Shown here: piece after piece, positions 1 through 5,500 of the stretch | Layout: the number at the start of each line of letters is the position of its first letter | Numbering within the stretch: the first letter of the stretch is position 1 | Source: Methanothrix sp. | GTDB taxonomy: Archaea > Halobacteriota > Methanosarcinia > Methanotrichales > Methanotrichaceae | Assembly: GCA_003162615.1 (NCBI GenBank) | Contig: PMNG01000153.1 | Location: 1 to 7,958, forward strand | Direction of reading: 5' to 3' | DNA: 7,958 nucleotides | Made by a program: the position numbers and the translations under genes | Notes under the pieces: model-generated | The model's input: only the letters and a program-made list of their open reading frames with translations | Databases searched by the model: none | Told to the model about the DNA's origin: nothing

Positions 1-876
1 GAACTGCCCTATGAAAGCTATGGGTTAATCTATATAGCCGAAGATCAGGGTTTTTTTGTTGAAAATGGCCTAAATGTGACCATGCAAAATTTTGGTTCAG
101 TGCCAAACTATTTAGATGGATTGTTGAGCGGTGAGGTGGACATAGGGTTGTCGTCCGAATATGTCTTTGTCGGGAAAGCATTTAATAACGCAAATATCAG
201 AGTGATCGGGAACATCGACAGGTACCAGAACGTCTATCTCATCGGCCGGAAAGATAAGGGAATCGATAACGTTTCCGACCTGAAGGGTAAAAGGATCGGC
301 CTGACCCGGAATACCATAAGTGAATTTTATCTTGGCAGATTCCTCGACCTGCATGACATGAGCATAAAGGACGTCACCCTTGTGAATATGCTACCATCAC
401 AATATATACAATCCATTACAAATGGCAGCATCGACGCTCTCCTTACCGGGAATTATATCGATAAAATTCAAGAGAGATTGGGTAATAACACTGTGGTATG
501 GCCAACTCAAAATAACCAGAAAAGTTATTATGTCATGTCTTGCAGGAGCGACTGGATCACCAGCCATTCGGAGCAGATAAGCAGGTTCCTAAAATCGCTT
601 GCCCAGGCCGAGGAATATACCATCAATCATCCGGATGAAGCGAAGGCGATCGTACAAAAAAAGCTGAATTATACGGATGCGTATATGGCAGAGATCTGGC
701 CTAAAAACGAATTTTTTCTCACGCTTGACCAGTCGCTCGTCACTGCCATGGAAGATGAAGGGCGTTGGATGATCGCTAATAATCTTACCGCAGAGAAGAC
801 GATCCCCAATTTCAGGGATTACATCTACCTGAAAGGCCTTGAGGAAGTTAAACCGGAATCCGTAAATACCTGGTGA
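1..876 (+). CDS. NMT1/SsuA-like substrate-binding protein, 5' end cut off by window edge
   Basis: Periplasmic-type solute-binding protein of the NMT1/SsuA/TauA/NrtA superfamily, which normally delivers small organic or inorganic ligands to an ABC importer. The frame is open from base 1 and ends at TGA 874-876, giving 291 residues. Aligned with the next gene, it begins at that protein's residue 42, so about 41 N-terminal residues (export signal and first strand) lie off the left edge. The GTG at 76 is an internal codon (Val within NGLNV), not a start. Family-like features are the opening PYES..LIYIAEDQGFF segment, the DLKGKRIG strand-turn, the EFYLGRFLDLH helix, the NGSIDAL segment and a helical C-terminus ending FRDYIYLKGLEEVKPE. 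It is about 62% identical to the downstream protein (about 182 of 291 positions by hand count), so the pair arose by duplication. The ligand cannot be told from sequence. The family call is firm; a transport rather than sensing role is open. Confidence 0.88.
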   Translation, partial: ELPYESYGLIYIAEDQGFFVENGLNVTMQNFGSVPNYLDGLLSGEVDIGLSSEYVFVGKAFNNANIRVIGNIDRYQNVYLIGRKDKGIDNVSDLKGKRIGLTRNTISEFYLGRFLDLHDMSIKDVTLVNMLPSQYIQSITNGSIDALLTGNYIDKIQERLGNNTVVWPTQNNQKSYYVMSCRSDWITSHSEQISRFLKSLAQAEEYTINHPDEAKAIVQKKLNYTDAYMAEIWPKNEFFLTLDQSLVTAMEDEGRWMIANNLTAEKTIPNFRDYIYLKGLEEVKPESVNTW

Positions 877-918
877 AGTGAAAATCGTGGAACTCTGCAT
901 CGGAATCGGGGTAAAACC
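877..918 (+). other. Short intergenic gap between the two SBP genes
   Basis: A 42-bp spacer with no TATA-like AT-rich box, no clear hairpin and no T-run terminator that I can see. This fits read-through from SBP 1 into SBP 2. A GGGGT stretch at 908-912, six bases before the ATG at 919, is the only plausible, weak Shine-Dalgarno-like element. Confidence 0.5.
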
Positions 919-993
919 ATGAAAAAAATTGTAGCCGCGATAGCAGTTATCGCCGTGCTAGTGCTGACTGGAATTGGCGTTTGGCATTTCACG
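919..993 (+). other. Export signal or N-terminal membrane anchor of SBP 2
   Basis: Residues 1-25 are two lysines followed by about 19 hydrophobic residues, then polar sequence (SSQLAYSG). No cysteine sits near a cleavage position, so this is not a lipoprotein signal. A signal peptidase I site around residues 28-33 is possible. Retention as an archaeal-style N-terminal anchor is equally compatible with the sequence. Confidence 0.65.
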
Positions 994-1920
994 AGTTCCC
1001 AACTTGCCTATTCTGGAATGTCCGAACCTATCACCATCGGGGAATTTCCCTATGAAACATCTGCATTAATCTATATCGCTGAAGATCTGGACATTTTTTC
1101 CGGAAATGGCCTCAATGTGATCTTGCGAGATTATAATTCAACACCTGCCGCTATCAGCGGATTGTTGAACGATGATGTGGACATTTCAGGATCAGCCGAG
1201 TATACCATTGTCGGAGATATGTTCAAAAAAGAAAATATCAGCGTGATCGGGTGTATCGATAAATTCCAGACGACGTATATCATTGGCCGAAAAGATAGGG
1301 GAATTGTAAATGTCTCTGACCTGAAAGGTAAAAAGATAGGCGTTCACCGAGGCGGTGGGATTGGAGAATTTTATCTTGGCAGATTCCTCGATCTGCATGG
1401 CATTAGCATGCAGGATGTGACCCCCGTCGATATTCCACCCTCGCAATGGGTACAAGCCATTACAAATGGCAGCGTCGATGCGCTTGTCGGTGGGGCATAT
1501 ATCGATCAAATTCAAAAACGATTAGGTAGTAACATTATATTATGGCCAGCTCAAAGCAACCAGAGCGGTTATTGGGTCATGTCTTGCCGTGACGGCTGGG
1601 CCGCCAGTCATCCCGAGCAGATAAACAGGCTCCTGAAATCGCTTGACCAGGCTGAGGTGTATACAATCAATCATCCAGATGTTGCAAAGGCGATCGTACA
1701 AAAAAGGATGAATTATACTGATAGGTATATGACAATTGCCTGGCTGGATCACCAGTTTTCTCTCTCGCTTGACCAGTCGCTCCTCATCACCATGAACGAT
1801 GAAGGGCGTTGGATGATAAACAATAACCTCACAAACGAGAAGACCTTACCATATTTCCGAGATTACATATATACGAAAGCCCTAGAGAAAGTAAAGCCTG
1901 AAGCAGTGAATATCAGGTGA
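919..1920 (+). CDS. NMT1/SsuA-like substrate-binding protein, complete (333 aa)
   Basis: Complete exported solute-binding protein of the NMT1/SsuA/TauA-like superfamily, of normal family length. The ATG at 919 gives a classic export signal: MKK, then a hydrophobic run at about residues 4-22 (IVAAIAVIAVLVLTGIGVW). There is no lipobox cysteine after it, so the protein is either cleaved by signal peptidase I or held by an uncleaved N-terminal anchor. The mature part starts with an ITIGEFPYET strand, followed by IYIAEDLDIF (51-60), DLKGKKIGV (134-142), EFYLGRFLDLHG (150-161), NGSVDAL (183-189), WVMSCR (219-224) and a helical C-terminus. It is a paralogue of the truncated upstream gene. Conserved helices match closely, but likely ligand-facing loops differ (HRGGGIG at 143-149 against TRNTIS). 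The kinase gene starts 11 bp downstream, and no permease or ATPase gene is adjacent. This suggests a role in ligand sensing with that kinase; the substrate is unknown. Thiamine-precursor, nitrate and sulfonate binding are family possibilities only. Confidence 0.9.
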   Translation: MKKIVAAIAVIAVLVLTGIGVWHFTSSQLAYSGMSEPITIGEFPYETSALIYIAEDLDIFSGNGLNVILRDYNSTPAAISGLLNDDVDISGSAEYTIVGDMFKKENISVIGCIDKFQTTYIIGRKDRGIVNVSDLKGKKIGVHRGGGIGEFYLGRFLDLHGISMQDVTPVDIPPSQWVQAITNGSVDALVGGAYIDQIQKRLGSNIILWPAQSNQSGYWVMSCRDGWAASHPEQINRLLKSLDQAEVYTINHPDVAKAIVQKRMNYTDRYMTIAWLDHQFSLSLDQSLLITMNDEGRWMINNNLTNEKTLPYFRDYIYTKALEKVKPEAVNIR

Positions 1921-1931
1921 ATTAAGGACCC
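1921..1931 (+). promoter_or_regulatory. Gap and weak ribosome binding site before the kinase gene
   Basis: Only 11 bp separate the SBP 2 stop from the kinase ATG at 1932, which strongly implies co-transcription and perhaps coupled translation. An AAGGA at 1924-1928 is Shine-Dalgarno-like but lies just three bases from the ATG, closer than usual. The ATG at 1932 is still preferred over the ATG at 1962 (residue 11), because it supplies the MKIR charged cap and the full first membrane helix. Confidence 0.5.
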
Positions 1932-2510
1932 ATGAAAATCAGGACTCAGTTGATCATCAGCATGGTCTTCTTCGCCGTAGCCCTGGCAATCATCTCTGCA
2001 TCGGTGATCTCCACAAATCAACAGGTAGAGCGGCTGAATAAGCAGGAGGAGCTTGCGAAGAATATCGAGCTCAAAGTCGGTGAGCTTAGTTATTTGTCGA
2101 ATGATTATCTTCTTTACCATGAAAGCCAGCAGATCGATCGGTGGGAGTCTAAATACTCTTCGTTTTCCGAAGATGCGTCCAATCTGACCGTGGACGGGTC
2201 TGATCAGCAGGTGCTTGTCAATAACATCAAGGCCAATGGGCAGCGATTGAAGGATATCTTTGGCGATGTAGTATCGAGTATCGAGAGTGTACCTCCACTT
2301 CAGCAAAACACGGTCGGTCCAGGCTTTATTCAGGTTTCGTGGAGCAGGATGGGAGTTCAAACCCAGGGAATAGTCTTTGATGCTTCACGCCTGTCGCAGA
2401 TGTTACGCGATCAGGCAGATCAAATGCAACAAAAGAATAACACGCTCGTCTTTTCCCTGATGGGAGCGTTCATTGCACTTCTCCTGGCCAATTATCTGCT
2501 TTTCTATAGG
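1932..2510 (+). other. Kinase N-terminal membrane sensor module (TM1, outer domain, TM2)
   Basis: Residues 1-193. TM1 is the hydrophobic stretch around QLIISMVFFAVALAIISASV, and TM2 is LVFSLMGAFIALLLANYLLFY (172-192) followed by the positive RKTLR. The roughly 145 residues between them are rich in Glu, Gln, Ser and Leu and look mainly helical, like a four-helix-bundle type sensor, though I do not recognise a named CHASE or Cache family. Its size suits docking of a periplasmic binding protein, as TorS uses TorT and LuxQ uses LuxP. That function is inference from gene context only. Confidence 0.75.
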
Positions 2511-5500
2511 AAGACCTTGAGATCAATAGAATTTCTACAAACAGGAACGAGGATAATCGGTTCCGGCAACCTTGATTTTTCCATTGAAGAGAAACGGAAT
2601 GATGAGATGGGTGAGCTATCCAAATCATTCAACCGGATGACGGCTAACCTGAAAGCAGTCACTGCTTCCAAAGCGGATCTGGAGAGGGAGAATATCGAGC
2701 GGAAGCTGGTAGAGGGAGCGCTGCTGCGAAAGGAAGCGGACCTCAGAGATGCTCAGCGTGTAGCTCACGTCGGGAGCTGGTATTGGGACGCGAAAACGGA
2801 TGCCACTACAGGGTCGGACGAACTTCTCCGGATTTACGGCCTTGATCCGACGACGCAGTCCATGCCTGCCTTCAGAGAGCAAGAGGGCCGGCTTTACCCC
2901 GTCGAAAGCTGGCAGCGAGTGAATGCAGCCGTTCAAAGGACAATGCAGACTGGAGTCGGCTACGAATTGGACGTGGAAGCGATCCGTGACGGCGCCAGGA
3001 TATGGATCACGACTCGCGGTGAAGCCGTACGGGATGCGGACGGTCAGATTGTTGGCCTGCGTGGCACAGTCCAGGATATTACCGAGCGCAAGCAGACCAT
3101 GAAAGAGATCGAAAGTCTAGCCAAGTTCCCGAAAGAGAACCCGAATCCCATCATGAGAATAGCTGCTAACGGTGCCATTATCTACGCAAATCAGTCCAGC
3201 GCCACCCTGCTGAATGCATGGAGCCGCCAGGTGGGCGAAACTCTGCCAGATGATTTCAGAAATCTCATCACAGAAGCCCTAAGATCTGGAAATAGGATTG
3301 AAATTGATGCCACATATGATGGCACTACCTATTCGCTAATCTTTGCGCCAGTTGTGGATACAGGTTACGTTAATGTTTATGGCCATGATGTCACCCAGCA
3401 CAGGTTGGTAGAAAAGGCGCGAAAGGAAAGCGAGCAAAGGTTCCGCGATGCCATAGATCATTTTCCCAACGTGTTCGTCATCTACGATGCGGATAGAAAG
3501 GTTACATACGTCAACTCGAATGGCCTTCAGATCATGGGCCTCTCGGAGCAGGAAGTGATAGGAAAGAAGGACGAGGAGATCTTCCCACCCGAGATGATCA
3601 ACTCATACCTCCCAGCCCTGAAGCGTGCTGTAGAGACCAAGATTCCACAGACGCTAGAGCGTACCCGGCCTGCCAGCATGGGCGGCCAGACGATCATTGC
3701 CAACATCATTCCTCTGCTCGATGAGGGCGGAGAGATCCGTCAAATCCTGGGGATTACATACGACATCAGCGAGCGCAAGCGATCTGAGGGCAAGATAGCC
3801 CAACAGAATATCATATTGAACGCGATCAATAGTATCTACGAAGAGGCGATACGATGCGAGGACATTGAAGATCTAGGGCGAGCCTGCCTTGGTGTTATTG
3901 AGTCCATCACAGGCAGCAAGTTCAGCTTTATTGGTGAGATTGGCTCTGATGATCTTCTCCATGATCTTGCAATCAGCGATCCCGGATGGGAAATCTGTAT
4001 GATGTATGACAAGACAGGACATCACAGACCGCCGGGCAACTTCAAAATAAGAGGACTATTTGGACGCGTTCTTCAGGACGGCCGGAGCCTCCTGACAAAT
4101 GATCCGACTTCACACCCAGACAGCATCGGTTTACCAGAAGGCCATCCGCGCTTGACAGCGTTTCTTGGAGTGCCGTTCATCCGCAACGGTAAAGCGGTCG
4201 GCATGATAGGAGTTGGCAACCGTGACGGTGGATACAGTAGTGTTGATCAGGAAATCCTGGAGGCACTGACACCGACAATCCTAGAAGCCATCCTATACAA
4301 GCGGGCTGAAAAGGCGCTGCAGGAAAACGAAGAACGATACAGGACCCGGTTTAACGCGTTGATCGAAGGGTTCTGCGTTATCGAAATGGTTTTTGACGAG
4401 ACCAAAAGACCAATCGATTATCGTTTCCTTGAAGTCAATCAGGCTTTTGAAGAGCAAACCGGTCTGCATGACGCGCAGGGAAAATTAATGCGCGATCTGG
4501 CTCCTGAACACGAGGAGCATTGGTTTGAAATTTACGGAAAGATCGCGTTGACGGGCGAAACGGCCCGGTTTGAGAATGAAGCCAGAGCGCTAAACCGGTG
4601 GTATGAAGTGTGTGCCTTCCGGGTGGGTGGACTGGAAAGCCGGAAGGTCGCCATCTGCTTCAACGACATCACCGAGCGCAAGCGGTCGGAAGAGGCACTG
4701 CGGGAGAGCGAGGCACGTCTTCGTCGCTTATACGAATCCGGTTTGATCGGCGTGATTTACTGGAACATGGACGGTGTGATAACGGATGCTAACGATAAGT
4801 TCCTGGAGATGGTCGGCTACTCTCGTGAGGACCTGGCTGCTGGCCGAATTGATTGGGTCAACATGACTCCTCCGGAGTATCGGCATTTGGATGAGAGTTC
4901 TGCAACAGAACTCAAAGCCGAGGGCGTAAACAAGAAACCATTCGAGAAGGAGTATATCCGCAAGGATGGTAAGCGCATTCCAATCATCATCGCCGGTGCC
5001 ATGCTGGATGAAGCACGCTTCAACGGGATTGCATTTGTCCTTGACATCACAGAGCGCATACATGCAGAGGAGGCGCGAAAAGTGAGCGAAGAGCGCTATC
5101 GTTCTCTCTTTAACAGTATGACGGAGGGCTTCGCACTGCATGAGATCATCCTGGACGAGAACGGCGAGCCCTATGACTACCGTTTCCTCGATGTCAATCC
5201 GGCTTTCGAGCGGCTCACCGGACTGAAGCGCGAAGATGTGATCGGCAAAACCCACAACGAGGCCCTGCCGGGCGACAGCTCACGCTGGGTTGAGGAATAT
5301 GGCGTCGTTGCTCTTACAGGCGAGCCCGCTCACTTCGAAAATTATTCTCCTGCTTTGGAGAGGCACTACGAGGTGTTTGCCTATCGCCCGGCATCAGGCC
5401 AGTTTGCGGTCGTGTTCATTGACATCACCGAGCGCAAGCGGGCCGAGGAGGTACTGCGTACTACGCTACAACGCTTCTACGCTGTTCTTTCGAACATGTA

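Noticed and set aside
76..876. GTG at 76 as the true start of the first gene
   Set aside because: The frame is open to base 1, and the 25 codons before the GTG align with residues 42-66 of the downstream paralogue, so the gene starts outside the window.
112..900. Minus-strand open frames under the first SBP gene
   Set aside because: They overlap a well-supported gene, lack recognisable domains, and similar antisense frames recur under the paralogue, as expected for shadows of conserved codons.
919..1920. Assigning a thiamine-precursor, nitrate, taurine or sulfonate substrate
   Set aside because: The superfamily covers all of these, and no diagnostic binding residues or neighbouring metabolic genes are visible.
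1863..2360. 165-codon minus-strand frame across the SBP 2/kinase junction
   Set aside because: It overlaps the end of SBP 2 and the membrane domain of the kinase, has no family resemblance, and shows no start context that I can support.
4728..5255. 175-codon minus-strand frame within the kinase
   Set aside because: It lies entirely opposite PAS5 and PAS6 coding sequence, and its composition is what the reverse frame of that sequence would give.
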